A DNA stretch of 64,000 bases. Source: Hydractinia symbiolongicarpus. Lineage: Eukaryota > Cnidaria > Hydrozoa > Anthoathecata > Hydractiniidae. Position 1 is the stretch's first letter; each line of letters begins with the position of its first letter. The translations under genes were made by a program, and so were the position numbers. The notes beneath the pieces were generated by a model. That model saw nothing but the letters and a program-made list of their open reading frames with translations, searched no databases and was not told where the DNA came from. Below are positions 24,884 to 38,119 of the stretch, piece by piece. The DNA is taken from positions 30,944,501 to 31,008,500 of the forward strand of contig NC_079879.1 in the NCBI RefSeq assembly GCF_029227915.1. Direction: 5' to 3'.

Positions 24884-26599
24884 TTTTCGTTTGCCGGCGA
24901 TTAAACTTCTTTTATTCAGCGTCTCATAAAAAATGAAAACATTTTTGAAAACTACAAGTCTTATGAGTTTTAGTGGTGAAAAAATAATTTAAAAAATCCT
25001 TGTGGAAATGAGTTGACTCACAGGGTACTTTCTTTGTATACATTCGACTATACGGGCCAAGCCCGGAATTTACGGTAAATCGCGGGTTTTCGTTTGCCGG
25101 CGATTAAACCTCTTTCATTAAGCATCTCATCAAAAATGAAAACATTTTTGAAAACTACAAGTCTCATGCGTTTTAGTGGTGAGAAAAAAATTTAAAAAAT
25201 CGTTCGGAAAATGAGTTTACTTCCTGGGTACTTTCTTTGTATACTTCTGACTATACGGGCCGAGTCCGGGATTTACGGGAAATCGCGGGTTTTCGTTTGC
25301 CGGCGATTAAACTTCTTTTATTCAGCGTCTCATCAAAAATGAAAACAAGTTTGAAGACTACAAGTCTCATGCGTTTTAGTGGTGAAAAAATAATTTAAAA
25401 AATGGTTCGGGAAATGAGTTTACTCCCTGGGTACTTTCTTTGTATACTTTTGACTATACGGGCCAAGCCCGGGATTTAGGGGAAATCGCTGGTTTTCGTT
25501 TGCCGGCGATTAAACCTCTTTCATTAAGCGTCTCATCAAAAATGAAAACATTTTTGAAAACTACAAGTCTCATGCGTTTTAGTGGTGAAAAAATAATTTA
25601 AAAAATGGTTGTGGAAATGAGTTTACTCACAGGGTACTTTCTTTGTATACATTCGACTATACGGGCTAAGCCCGGGATTTACGGGAAATTACGGGTTTTC
25701 GTTTGCCGGCGATTAAACTTCTTTCATTAAGCGTCTCATCAAGAATGAAAACATTTTTGAAAACTACAAGTCTCATGCGTTTTAGTGGTGAAAAAAAAAA
25801 TTAAAAAATCGTTCGGAAAATGAGTTTACTTCCTGGGTACTTTCTTTGTATACTTTTGACTATACGGGCCGAGTCCGGGATTTACGGGAAATCGCGGGTT
25901 TTTGTTTGCCGGCGATTAAACTTCTTTTATTCAGCGTCTCATCAAAAATGAAAACAAGTTTGAAGACTACAAGCCTCATGCGTTTTAGTGGTGAAAAAAT
26001 AATTTAAAAAATCGTTCGGGAAATGAGTTTACTCCCTGGGTACTTTCTTTGTATACTTTTGACTATACGGCCAAGCGCGGGTTTTACTGGAAATCGTGGG
26101 TTTTCGTTTGCCGGGGATTAAACTTCTTTTATTCAGCGTCTCATAAAAAATAAAAACATTTTTGAAAACTACAAGTCTTATGCGTTTTAGTGGTGAAAAA
26201 ATAATTTAAAAAATCGTTGTGGAAATAAGTTTACTCACAGGGTACTTTTTTTGTATACATTCGACTGTACGGGCCAAGCCCGGGATTTACGGGAAATCGC
26301 GGGTTTTCGTTTGCCGGCGATTAAACCTCTTTCATTAAGCGTCTCATCAAAAATGAAAACAAGTTTGAAGACTACAAGTCTCATGCGTTTTAGTGGTGAA
26401 AAAATAATTTAAAAAATCGTTCGGAAAATGAGTTTACTCCCTGGGTACTTTCTTTGTATACTTTTGACTATACGGGCCAAGCCCGGGATTTACGGGAAAT
26501 CGCGGGTTTTCGTTTGCCGGCGATTAAACTTTTTTTATTCAGCGTCTCATCAAAAATGAAAACATTTTTGAAAACTGCAAGTCTTATGCGTTTTAGTGG

Positions 26600-28180
26600 T
26601 GAAAAAATAATTTAAAAAATCGTTGTGGAAATGAGTTTACTCACAGGGTACTTTCTTTGTATACATTCGACTATACGGGCCAAGCCCGGGATTTAGGGGA
26701 AATCACGGGTTTTCGTTTGCCGGCGATTAAACTTCTTTCATTAAGCGTCTCATCAAGAATGAAAACATTTTTGAAAACTACAAGTCTCATGCGTTTTAGT
26801 GGTGAAAAAAAAATTTAAAAAATCGTCGGGAAAATGAGTTTACTCCCTGGGTACTTTCTTTGCATACTTTTGACTATACGGGCCAAGCCCGGGATTTACG
26901 GGAATTCGCGGGTTTTCGTTTGCCGGCGATTAAACTTCTTTTATTCAGCGTCTCATCAAAAATGAAAACATTTTTGAAAACTACAAGTCTTATGCGTTTT
27001 AGTGGTGAAAAAATAATTTAAAAGATTGTTGTGGAAATGAGTTTACTCACAGGGTACTTTCTTTGTATACATTCGACTATACGGGCCAAACCCAGGATTT
27101 ACGGGAAATCACGGGTTTTCGTTTGCCGGCGATTAAACTTCTTTCATTAAGCGTCTCATCAAGAATGAAAACATTTTTGAAAACTACAAGTCTCATGCGT
27201 TTTAATGGTGAAAAAAAAATTTAAAAAATCGTTCGGAAAATGAGTTTACTTCCTGGGTACTTTCTTTGTATACTTTTTGACTATACGGGCCGAGTCTGGG
27301 ATTTACGGGAAATCGCGGGTTTTTGTTTGCCGGCGATTAAACTTCTTTTATTCAGCGTCTCATCAAAAATGAAAACAAGTTTGAAGACTACAAGCCTCTT
27401 GCGTTTTAGTGGTGAAAAAATAATTTAAAAAATCGTTCGGGAAATGAGTTTACTCCCTGGGTACTTTCTTTGTATACTTTTGACTATACGGCCAAGCCCG
27501 GGATTTACGGGAAATCGTGGGTTTTCGTTTGCCGGGGATTAAACTTCTTTTATTCAGCGTCTCATAAAAAATGAAAACATTTTTGAAAACTACAAGTCTT
27601 ATGCGTTTTAGTGGTGAAAAAATAATTTAAAAAATCGTTGTGGAAATAAGTTTACTCACAGGGAACTTTCTTTGTATACTTTTGACTTTACAGGCCGAGT
27701 CCGGGATTTACGGGAAATCGCAGGTTTTCGTTTGCCGGCGATTAAACTTCTTTTATTCAGCGTCTCATCAAAAATGAAAACAAGTTTGAAGACTACAAGT
27801 CTCATGCGTTTTAGTGTTGAAAAAAAAATTTAAAAAATCGTTCGGAAAATGAGTTTACCTCCTGGGTACTTTCTTTGTATACTTTTGACTATACGGGCCG
27901 AGTCCGGGATTTACGGGAAATCGCCGGTTTTTGTTTGCCGGCGATTAAACTTCTTTTATTCAGCGTCTCATCAAAAATGAAAACATTTTTGAAAACTACA
28001 AGTCTTATGCGTTTTAGTGGTGAAAAAATAATTTAAAAAATCGTTGTGGAAATAAGTTTACTCACAGGGTACTTTTTTTGTATACATTCGACTGTACGGG
28101 CCAAGCCCGGGATTTACGGGAAATCGCGGGTTTTCGTTTGCCGGCGATTAAACCTCTTTCATTAAGCGTATCATCAAAAA
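26600..28180 (+). repeat. 22-mer related segment, copy 1
   Basis: This segment recurs at about 31,065-32,640 at a shift of 4464 bp (22 monomers). Shared markers include ATCGTCGGGAAAATG, TTTGCATACTTTTG, TTAAAAGAT before GTTGTGG, CCAAACCCAGG and TTTTAATGGTG. An 8-mer shift (1624 bp) also links its first part to about 28,220. Confidence 0.72.
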
Positions 28181-28639
28181 TGAAAACATTTTTGAAAACT
28201 ACAAGTCTTATGCGTTTTAGTGGTGAAAAAATAATTTAAAAAATCGTTGTGGAAATGAGTTTACTCACAGGGTACTTTCTTTGTATACATTCGACTATAC
28301 GGGCCAAGCCCGGGATTTAGGGGAAATCACGGGTTTTCGTTTGCCGGCGATTAAACTTCTTTCATTAAGCGTCTCATCAAGAATGAAAACATTTTTGAAA
28401 ACTACAAGTCTCATGCGTTTTAGTGGTGAAAAAAAAATTTAAAAAATTGTCGGGAAAATGAGTTTACTCCCTGGGTACTTTCTTTGCATACTTTTGACTA
28501 TACGGGCCAAGCCCGGGATTTACGGGAAATCGCGGGTTTTCGTTTGCCGGCGATTAAACTTCTTTTATTCAGCGTCTCATCAAAAATGAAAACATTTTTG
28601 AAAACTACAAGTCTCATGCGTTTTAATGGTGAAAAAAAA

Positions 28640-29856
28640 ATTTAAAAAATCGTTCGGAAAATGAGTTTACTTCCTGGGTACTTTCTTTGTATACTTTTTG
28701 ACTATACGGGCCGAGTCTGGGATTTACGGGAAATCGCGGGTTTTTGTTTGCCGGCGATTAAACTTCTTTTATTCAGCGTCTCATCAAAAATGAAAACAAG
28801 TTTGAAGACTACAAGCCTCTTGCGTTTTAGTGGTGAAAAAATAATTTAAAAAATCGTTCGGGAAATGAGTTTACTCCCTGGGTACTTTCTTTGTATACTT
28901 TTGACTATACGGCCAAGCCCGGGATTTACGGGAAATCGTGGGTTTTCGTTTGCCGGGGATTAAACTTCTTTTATTCAGCGTCTCATAAAAAATGAAAACA
29001 TTTTTGAAAACTACAAGTCTTATGCGTTTTAGTGGTGAAAAAATAATTTAAAAAATCGTTCGGGAAATGAGTTTACTCCCTGGGTACTTTCTTTGTATAC
29101 TTTTGACTATACGGCCAAGGCCGGGATTTACGGGAAATCGTGGGTTTTCGTTTGCCGGGGATTAAACTTCTTTTATTCAGCGTCTCATAAAAAATGAAAA
29201 CATTTTTGAAAACTACAAGTCTTATGCGTTTTAGTGGTGAAAAAATAATTTAAAAAATCGTTGTGGAAATAAGTTTACTCACAGGGAACTTTCTTTGTAT
29301 ACTTTTGACTTTACAGGCCGAGTCCGGGATTTACGGGAAATCGCAGGTTTTCGTTTGCCGGCGATTAAACTTCTTTTATTCAGCGTCTCATCAAAAATGA
29401 AAACAAGTTTGAAGACTACAAGTCTCATGCGTTTTAGTGTTGAAAAAAAAATTTAAAAAATCGTTCGGAAAATGAGTTTACCTCCTGGGTACTTTCTTTG
29501 TATACTTTTGACTATACGGGCCGAGTCCGGGATTTACGGGAAATCGCCGGTTTTTGTTTGCCGGCGATTAAACTTCTTTTATTCAGCGTCTCATCAAAAA
29601 TGAAAACATTTTTGAAAACTACAAGTCTTATGCGTTTTAGTGGTGACAAAATAATTTAAAAAATCGTTGTGGAAATAAGTTTACTCACAGGGTACTTTTT
29701 TTGTATACATTCGACTGTACGGGCCAAGCCCGGGATTTACGGGAAATCGCGGGTTTTCGTTTGCCGGCGATTAAACCTCTTTCATTAAGCGTATCATCAA
29801 AAATGAAAACAAGTTTGAAGACTACAAGCCTCTTGCGTTTTAGTGGTGAAAAAATA
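28640..29856 (+). repeat. 6-mer tandem duplication, copy 1 (1217 bp)
   Basis: This block is followed directly by a second copy at a shift of 1217 bp (6 monomers). GTGTTGAAAAAAAAATTT, CACAGGGAACTTTC and CGCCGGTTTTTG recur in the same order in both. It includes two adjacent near-identical units with TATACGGCCAAG, near 28,910 and 29,110, which look like a single-monomer duplication within the block. Confidence 0.75.
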
Positions 29857-31029
29857 ATTTAAAAAATCGTTCGGAAAATGAGTTTACTTCCTGGGTACTT
29901 TCTTTGTATACTTTTTGACTATACGGGCCGAGTCTGGGATTTACGGGAAATCGCGGGTTTTTGTTTGCCGGCGATTAAACTTCTTTTATTCAGCGTCTCA
30001 TCAAAAATGAAAACAAGTTTGAAGACTACAAGCCTCTTGCGTTTTAGTGGTGAAAAAATAATTTAAAAAATCGTTCGGGAAATGAGTTTACTCCCTGGGT
30101 ACTTTCTTTGTATACTTTTGACTATACGGCCAAGCCCGGGATTTACGGGAAATCGTGGGTTTTCGTTTGCCGGGGATTAAACTTCTTTTATTCAGCGTCT
30201 CATAAAAAATGAAAACATTTTTGAAAACTACAAGTCTTATGCGTTTTAGTGGTGAAAAAATAATTTAAAAAATCGTTCGGGAAATGAGTTTACTCCCTTG
30301 GTACTTTCTTTGTATACTTTTGACTATACGGCCAAGCCCGGGATTTACGGGAAATCGTGGGTTTTCGTTTGCCGGGGATTAAACTTCTTTTATTCAGCGT
30401 CTCATAAAAAATGAAAACATTTTTGAAAACTACAAGTCTTATGCGTTTTAGTGGTGAAAAAATAATTTAAAAAATCGTTGTGGAAATAAGTTTACTCACA
30501 GGGAACTTTCTTTGTATACTTTTGACTTTACAGGCCGAGTCCGGGATTTACGGGAAATCGCAGGTTTTCGTTTGCCGGCGATTAAACTTCTTTTATTCAG
30601 CGTCTCATCAAAAATGAAAACAAGTTTGAAGACTACAAGTCTCATGCGTTTTAGTGTTGAAAAAAAAATTTAAAAAATCGTTCGGAAAATGAGTTTACCT
30701 CCTGGGTACTTTCTTTGTATACTTTTGACTATACGGGCCGAGTCCGGGATTTACGGGAAATCGCCGGTTTTTGTTTGCCGGCGATTAAACTTCTTTTATT
30801 CAGCGTCTCATCAAAAATGAAAACATTTTTGAAAACTACAAGTCTTATGCGTTTTAGTGGTGAAAAAATAATTTAAAAAATCGTTGTGGAAATAAGTTTA
30901 CTCACAGGGTACTTTTTTTGTATACATTCGACTGTACGGGCCAAGCCCGGGATTTACGGGAAATCGCGGGTTTTCGTTTGCCGGCGATTAAACCTCTTTC
31001 ATTAAGCGTATCATCAAAAATGAAAACAT
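29857..31029 (+). repeat. 6-mer tandem duplication, copy 2
   Basis: This second copy matches copy 1 until about 31,029. There the unit beginning ATGAAAACAAG in copy 1 (near 29,800) is replaced by an ATGAAAACATT unit that continues the 22-mer-related sequence. One clear copy-specific change is CTCCCTTGGTAC near 30,293. Confidence 0.72.
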
Positions 31030-32107
31030 TTTTGAAAACTACAAGTCTTATGCGTTTTAGTGGTGAAAAAATAATTTAAAAAATCGTTGTGGAAATGAGT
31101 TTACTCACAGGGTACTTTCTTTGTATACATTCGACTATACGGGCCAAGCCCGGGATTTAGGGGAAATCACGGGTTTTCGTTTGCCGGCGATTAAACTTCT
31201 TTCATTAAGCGTCTCATCAAGAATGAAAACATTTTTGAAAACTACAAGTCTCATGCGTTTTAGTGGTGAAAAAAAAATTTAAAAAATCGTCGGGAAAATG
31301 AGTTTACTCCCTGGGTACTTTCTTTGCATACTTTTGACTATACGGGCCAAGCCCGGGATTTACGGGAAATCGCGGGTTTTCGTTTGCCGGCGATTAAACT
31401 TCTTTTATTCAGCGTCTCATCAAAAATGAAAACATTTTTGAAAACTACAAGTCTTATGCGTTTTAGTGGTGAAAAAATAATTTAAAAGATCGTTGTGGAA
31501 ATGAGTTTACTCACAGGGTACTTTCTTTGTATACATTCGACTATACGGGCCAAACCCAGGATTTACGGGAAATCACGGGTTTTCGTTTGCCGGCGATTAA
31601 ACTTCTTTCATTAAGCGTCTCATCAAGAATGAAAACATTTTTGAAAACTACAAGTCTCATGCGTTTTAATGGTGAAAAAAAAATTTAAAAAATCGTTCGG
31701 AAAATGAGTTTACTTCCTGGGTACTTTCTTTGTATACTTTTTGACTATACGGGCCGAGTCTGGGATTTACGGGAAATCGCGGGTTTTTGTTTGCCGGCGA
31801 TTAAACTTCTTTTATTCAGCGTCTCATCAAAAATGAAAACAAGTTTGAAGACTACAAGCCTCTTGCGTTTTAGTGGTGAAAAAATAATTTAAAAAATCGT
31901 TCGGGAAATGAGTTTACTCCCTGGGTACTTTCTTTGTATACTTTTGACTATACGGCCAAGCCCGGGATTTACGGGAAATCGTGGGTTTTCGTTTGCCGGG
32001 GATTAAACTTCTTTTATTCAGCGTCTCATAAAAAATGAAAACATTTTTAAAAACTACAAGTCTTATGCGTTTTAGTGGTGAAAAAATAATTTAAAAAATC
32101 GTTGTGG

Positions 32108-33730
32108 AAATAATTTTACTCACAGGGAACTTTCTTTGTATACTTTTGACTTTACAGGCCGAGTCCGGGATTTACGGGAAATCGCAGGTTTTCGTTTGCC
32201 GGCGATTAAACTTCTTTTATTCAGCGTCTCATCAAAAATGAAAACAAGTTTGAAGACTACAAGTCTCATGCGTTTTAGTGTTGAAAAAAAAATTTAAAAA
32301 ATCGTTCGGAAAATGAGTTTACCTCCTGGGTACTTTCTTTGTATACTTTTGACTATACGGGCCGAGTCCGGGATTTACGGGAAATCGCGGGTTTTTGTTT
32401 GCCGGCGATTAAACTTCTTTTATTCAGCGTCTCATCAAAAATGAAAACATTTTTGAAAACTACAAGTCTTATGCGTTTTAGTGGTGAAAAAATAATTTAA
32501 AAAATCGTTGTGGAAATAAGTTTACTCACAGGGTACTTTTTTTGTATACATTCGACTGTACGGGCCAAGCCCGGGATTTACGGGAAATCGCGGGTTTTCG
32601 TTTGCCGGCGATTAAACCTCTTTCATTAAGCGTATCATCAAAAATGAAAACAAGTTTGAAGACTACAAGTCTCATGCGTTTTAGTGGTGAAAAAAAAATT
32701 TAAAAAATCGTTCGGAAAATGAGTTTACTTCCTGGGTACTTTCTTTGTATACTTTTGACTATACGGGCCGAGTCTGGGATTTACGGGAAATCGCAGGTTT
32801 TTGTTTGCCGGCGATTAAACTTCTTTTATTCAGCGTCTCATCAAAAATGAAAACAAGTTTGAAGACTACAAGTCTCATGCGTTTTAGTGTTGAAAAAAAA
32901 ATTTAAAAAATCGTTCGGAAAATGAGTTTACCTCCTGGGTACTTTCTTTGTATACTTTTGACTATACGGGCCGAGTCCGGGATTTACGGGAAATCGCGGG
33001 TTTTTGTTTGCCGGCGATTAAACTTCTTTTATTCAGCGTCTCATCAAAAATGAAAACATTTTTGAAAACTACAAGTCTTATGCGTTTTAGTGGTGAAAAA
33101 ATAATTTAAAAAATCGTTGTGGAAATAAGTTTACTCACAGGGTACTTTTTTTGTATACATTCGACTGTACGGGCCAAGCCCGGGATTTACGGGAAATCGC
33201 GGGTTTTCGTTTGCCGGCGATTAAACCTCTTTCATTAAGCGTATCATCAAAAATGAAAACAAGTTTGAAGACTACAAGTCTCATGCGTTTTAGTGGTGAA
33301 AAAAAAATTTAAAAAATCGTTCGGAAAATGAGTTTACTTCCTGGGTACTTTCTTTGTATACTTTTGACTATACGGGCCGAGTCTGGGATTTACGGGAAAT
33401 CGCAGGTTTTTGTTTGCCGGCGATTAAACTTCTTTTATTCAGCGTCTCATCAAAAATGAAAACAAGTTTGAAGACTACAAGCCTCTTGCGTTTTAGTGGT
33501 GAAAAAATAATTTAAAAAATCGTTCGGGAAATGAGTTTACTCCCTGGGTACTTTCTTTGTATACTTTTGACTATACGGCCAAGCCCGGGATTTACGGGAA
33601 ATCGTGGGTTTTCGTTTGCCGGGGATTAAACTTCTTTTATTCAGCGTCTCATAAAAAATGAAAACATTTTTGAAAACTACAAGTCTTATGCGTTTTAGTG
33701 GTGAAAAAATAATTTAAAAAATCGTTGTGG
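32108..33730 (+). repeat. 8-mer tandem block, copy 1 (1623 bp)
   Basis: Delimited by the rare AAATAATTTTACTC at 32108 and 33731. It contains two units with GTGTTGAAAAAAAAATTT plus TTTACCTCCTGGG spaced 608 bp apart, so a trimer repeat is nested inside the 8-mer. Confidence 0.78.
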
Positions 33731-35353
33731 AAATAATTTTACTCACAGGGAACTTTCTTTGTATACTTTTGACTTTACAGGCCGAGTCCGGGATTTACGG
33801 GAAATCGCAGGTTTTCGTTTGCCGGCGATTAAACTTCTTTTATTCAGCGTCTCATCAAAAATGAAAACAAGTTTGAAGACTACAAGTCTCATGCGTTTTA
33901 GTGTTGAAAAAAAAATTTAAAAAATCGTTCGGAAAATGAGTTTACCTCCTGGGTACTTTCTTTGTATACTTTTGACTATACGGGCCGAGTCCGGGATTTA
34001 CGGGAAATCGCGGGTTTTTGTTTGCCGGCGATTAAACTTCTTTTATTCAGCGTCTCATCAAAAATGAAAACATTTTTGAAAACTACAAGTCTTATGCGTT
34101 TTAGTGGTGAAAAAATAATTTAAAAAATCGTTGTGGAAATAAGTTTACTCACAGGGTACTTTTTTTGTATACATTCGACTGTACGGGCCAAGCCCGGGAT
34201 TTACGGGAAATCGCGGGTTTTCGTTTGCCGGCGATTAAACCTCTTTCATTAAGCGTATCATCAAAAATGAAAACAAGTTTGAAGACTACAAGTCTCATGC
34301 GTTTTAGTGGTGAAAAAAAAATTTAAAAAATCGTTCGGAAAATGAGTTTACTTCCTGGGTACTTTCTTTGTATACTTTTGACTATACGGGCCGAGTCTGG
34401 GATTTACGGGAAATCGCAGGTTTTTGTTTGCCGGCGATTAAACTTCTTTTATTCAGCGTCTCATCAAAAATGAAAACAAGTTTGAAGACTACAAGTCTCA
34501 TGCGTTTTAGTGTTGAAAAAAAAATTTAAAAAATCGTTCGGAAAATGAGTTTACCTCCTGGGTACTTTCTTTGTATACTTTTGACTATACGGGCCGAGTC
34601 CGGGATTTACGGGAAATCGCGGGTTTTTGTTTGCCGGCGATTAAACTTCTTTTATTCAGCGTCTCATCAAAAATGAAAACATTTTTGAAAACTACAAGTC
34701 TTATGCGTTTTAGTGGTGAAAAAATAATTTAAAAAATCGTTGTGGAAATAAGTTTACTCACAGGGTACTTTTTTTGTATACATTCGACTGTACGGGCCAA
34801 GCCCGGGATTTACGGGAAATCGCGGGTTTTCGTTTGCCGGCGATTAAACCTCTTTCATTAAGCGTATCATCAAAAATGAAAACAAGTTTGAAGACTACAA
34901 GTCTCATGCGTTTTAGTGGTGAAAAAAAAATTTAAAAAATCGTTCGGAAAATGAGTTTACTTCCTGGGTACTTTCTTTGTATACTTTTGACTATACGGGC
35001 CGAGTCTGGGATTTACGGGAAATCGCAGGTTTTTGTTTGCCGGCGATTAAACTTCTTTTATTCAGCGTCTCATCAAAAATGAAAACAAGTTTGAAGACTA
35101 CAAGCCTCTTGCGTTTTAGTGGTGAAAAAATAATTTAAAAAATCGTTCGGGAAATGAGTTTACTCCCTGGGTACTTTCTTTGTATACTTTTGACTATACG
35201 GCCAAGCCCGGGATTTACGGGAAATCGTGGGTTTTCGTTTGCCGGGGATTAAACTTCTTTTATTCAGCGTCTCATAAAAAATGAAAACATTTTTGAAAAC
35301 TACAAGTCTTATGCGTTTTAGTGGTGAAAAAATAATTTAAAAAATCGTTGTGG
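33731..35353 (+). repeat. 8-mer tandem block, copy 2 (1623 bp)
   Basis: Same order of subtypes as copy 1 at a shift of 1623 bp, including both GTGTTG/CCTCC units. It ends where the AAATAAGTTTACTCACAGGGAA unit starts at about 35,354. This block lies within copy 1 of the large 31-monomer duplication. Confidence 0.75.
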
Positions 35354-37481
35354 AAATAAGTTTACTCACAGGGAACTTTCTTTGTATACTTTTGACTTTA
35401 CAGGCCGAGTTCGGGATTTACGGGAAATCGCAGGTTTTCGTTTGCCGGCGATTAAACATCTTTTATTCAGCGTCTCATCAAAAATGAAAACAAATTTGAA
35501 GACTACAAGTCTCATGCGTTTTAGTGGTGAAAAAAAAATTTAAAAAATCGTTCGGAAAATGAGTTTACTTCCTGGGTACTTTCTTTGTATACTTTTGACT
35601 ATACGGGCCGAGTCCGGGATTTACGGGAAATCGCGGGTTTTTGTTTGCCGGCGATTAAACTTCTTTTATTCAGCGTCTCATCAAAAATGAAAACAAGTTT
35701 GAAGACTACAAGCCTCATGCGTTTTAGTGGTGAAAAAATAATTTAAAAAATCGTTCGGGAAATGAGTTTACTCCCTGGGTACTTTCTTTGTATACTTTTG
35801 ACTATACGGCCAAGCCCGGGATTTACTGGAAATCGTGGGTTTTCGTTTGCCGGGGATTAAACTTCTTTTATTCAGCGTCTCATAAAAAATGAAAACATTT
35901 TTGAAAACTACAAGTCTTATGCGTTTTAGTGGTGAAAAAATAATTTAAAAAATCGTTGTGGAAATAAGTTTACTCACAGGGTACTTTTTTTGTATACATT
36001 CGACTGTACGGGCCAAGCCCGGGATTTACGGGAAATCGCGGGTTTTCGTTTGCCGGCGATTAAACCTCTTTCATTAAGCGTATCATCAAAAATGAAAACA
36101 AGTTTGAAGACTACAAGTCTCATGCGTTTTAGTGGTAAAAAAAAAATTTAAAAAATCGTTCGGAAAATGAGTTTACTTCCTGGGTACTTTCTTTGTATAC
36201 TTTTGACTATACGGGCCGAGTCCGGGATTTACGGGAAATCGCGGGTTTTTGTTTGCCGGCGATTAAACTTCTTTTATTCAGCCTCTCATCAAAAATGAAA
36301 ACAAGTTTGAAGACTACAAGCCTCATGCGTTTTAGTGTGAAAAAATAATTTAAAAAATCGTTCGGGAAATGAGTTTACTCCCTGGGTACTTTCTTTGTAT
36401 ACTTTTGACTATACGGCCAAGCCCGGGATTTACTGGAAATCGTGGGTTTTCGTTTGCCGGGGATTAAACTTCTTTTATTCAGCGTCTCATAAAAAATGAA
36501 AACATTTTTGAAAACTACAAGTCTTATGCGTTTTAGTGGTGAAAAAATAATTTAAAAAATCGTTGTGGAAATAAGTTTACTCACAGGGTACTTTTTTTGT
36601 ATACATTCGACTGTACGGGCCAAGCCCGGGATTTACGGGAAATCGCGGTTTTTCGTTTGCCGGCGATTAAACCTCTTTCATTAAGCGTATCATCAAAAAA
36701 GAAAAATTTTTTGAAAACTACCAGTCTCATGCGTTTTAGTGGTGAAAAAAAAATTTAAAAATTCGTTCGGGAAATGAGTTTACTCCCTGGGTACTTTCTT
36801 TGTATACATTCTACTACACGGGCCAAGCCCGGGATTTAGGGGAAATCGCTGGTTTTCGTTTGCCGGCGATTAAACCTCTTTCATTAAGCGTCTCATCAAA
36901 AATGAAAACATTTTTGAAAACTAAAAGTCTCATGCGTTTTAGTGGTGAAAAAATAATATAAAAAATCGTTCGGGAAATGAGTTTACTCCCTGGGTACTTT
37001 CTTTGTATACTTTTGACTATACGCGCCAAGCCCGGGATTTACGGGAAATGGCGGGTTTTCGTTTGCCGGCGATTAAACTTCTTTTATTCAGTGTCTCATC
37101 AAAAATGAAAACATTTTCGAAAACTACAAGTCTCATGCCTTTTAGTGGTGAAAAAATAATTTAAAAAATCGTTCGGTAAATGAGTTTACTCCCTGGGTAC
37201 TTTCTTTGTATACTTTTAACTATACGGGCCAAGCCCGGGATTTACGGGAAATCGCGGGTTTTCGTTTGCCGGCGATTAAACTTCTTTTATTCAGCGTCTC
37301 ATAAAAAATGAAAACATTTTTGAAAACTACAAGTCTTATGAGTTTTAGTGGTGAAAAAATAATTTAAAAAATCCTTGTGGAAATGAGTTGACTCACAGGG
37401 TACTTTCTTTGTATACATTCGACTATACGGGCCAAGCCCGGAATTTACGGGAAATCGCGGGTTTTCGTTTGCCGGCGATTA

Positions 37482-38090
37482 AACCTCTTTCATTAAGCGT
37501 CTCATCAAAAATGAAAACATTTTTGAAAACTACAAGTCTCATGCGTTTTAGTGGTGAGAAAAAAATTTAAAAAATCGTTCGGAAAATGAGTTTACTTCCT
37601 GGGTACTTTCTTTGTATACTTTTGACTATACGGGCCGAGTCCGGGATTTACGGGAAATCGCGGGTTTTCGTTTGCCGGCGATTAAACTTCTTTTATTCAG
37701 CGTCTCATCAAAAATGAAAACAAGTTTGAAGACTACAAGTCTCATGCGTTTTAGTGATGAAAAAATAATTTAAAAAATCGTTCGGGAAATGAGTTTACTC
37801 CCTGGGTACTTTCTTTGTATACTTTTGACTATACGGGCCAAGCCCGGGATTTAGGGGAAATCGCTGGTTTTCGTTTGCCGGCGATTAAACCTCTTTCATT
37901 AAGCGTCTCATCAAAAATGAAAACATTTTTGAAAACTACAAGTCTCATGCGTTTTAGTGGTGAAAAAATAATTTAAAAAATCGTTGTGGAAATGAGTTTA
38001 CTCACAGGGTACTTTCTTTGTATACATTCGACTATACGGGCCAAGCCCGGGATTTACGGGAAATCACGGGTTTTCGTTTGCCGGCGATTA
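37482..38090 (+). repeat. Trimer tandem repeat, copy 1 (609 bp)
   Basis: Three monomers, marked in order by GTGAGAAAAAAATTT, AGTGATGAAAAAATA and a TGTG/CACA unit, are repeated directly in 38091-38699. The whole pair recurs at about 43,567-44,784 through the larger duplication. Confidence 0.8.
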
Positions 38091-38119
38091 AACCTCTTTC
38101 ATTAAGCGTCTCATCAAAA
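37917..38119 (+). repeat. Representative satellite monomer, TGTG/CACA class
   Basis: This 203-bp unit represents the second main class. It carries GTTGTGGAAATGAG with CTCACAGGG, TATACATTCGACTATA instead of TATACTTTTGACTATA, CCAAGCCCGGG, and TTTCATTAAGCG instead of TTTTATTCAGCG. The diagnostic sites are shuffled among units, so the classes are mosaics rather than clean families. Further forms use CTTCCTGGG, CTCACAAGC, CCGAGTCCGGG, or ACAAGTTTGAAGAC in place of ACATTTTTGAAAAC. Confidence 0.9.

Larger units (their letters stand above)
24730..24932 (+). repeat. Representative satellite monomer, CGGG/CCC class
   Basis: This 203-bp unit is close to the consensus. In order it holds: ATGAAAACATTTTTG, which is half of the boundary inverted repeat; the A/T-rich stretch ending in AATTTAAAAAATCG; GTTCGG followed by GAGTTTACTCCCTGGG; GTATAC; TTTTGACTATA; the G/C-rich block with CGGG at 24850, 24861, 24870 and 24880; GCCGGC; and the pyrimidine-rich TTCTTTTATTCAG. 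It differs from the commonest form by GGTAAATG in place of GGGAAATG and by CATAAAAA before the next unit. The start is set at ATGAAAAC for convenience; a tandem array has no natural start. Confidence 0.93.
23350..26110 (+). repeat. 10-mer related segments (period about 2030 bp)
   Basis: About 23,350-24,080 recurs at about 25,380-26,110. Markers are AAATGGTTCGGG, AAATGGTTGTGG, GGGCTAAGCCCGGG, and GCCAAGCGCG at 24041 and 26070. The middle part, about 24,240-25,390, instead matches 19,980-21,130 at a shift of about 4261 bp (21 monomers), so the region was assembled by overlapping exchanges. Confidence 0.7.
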
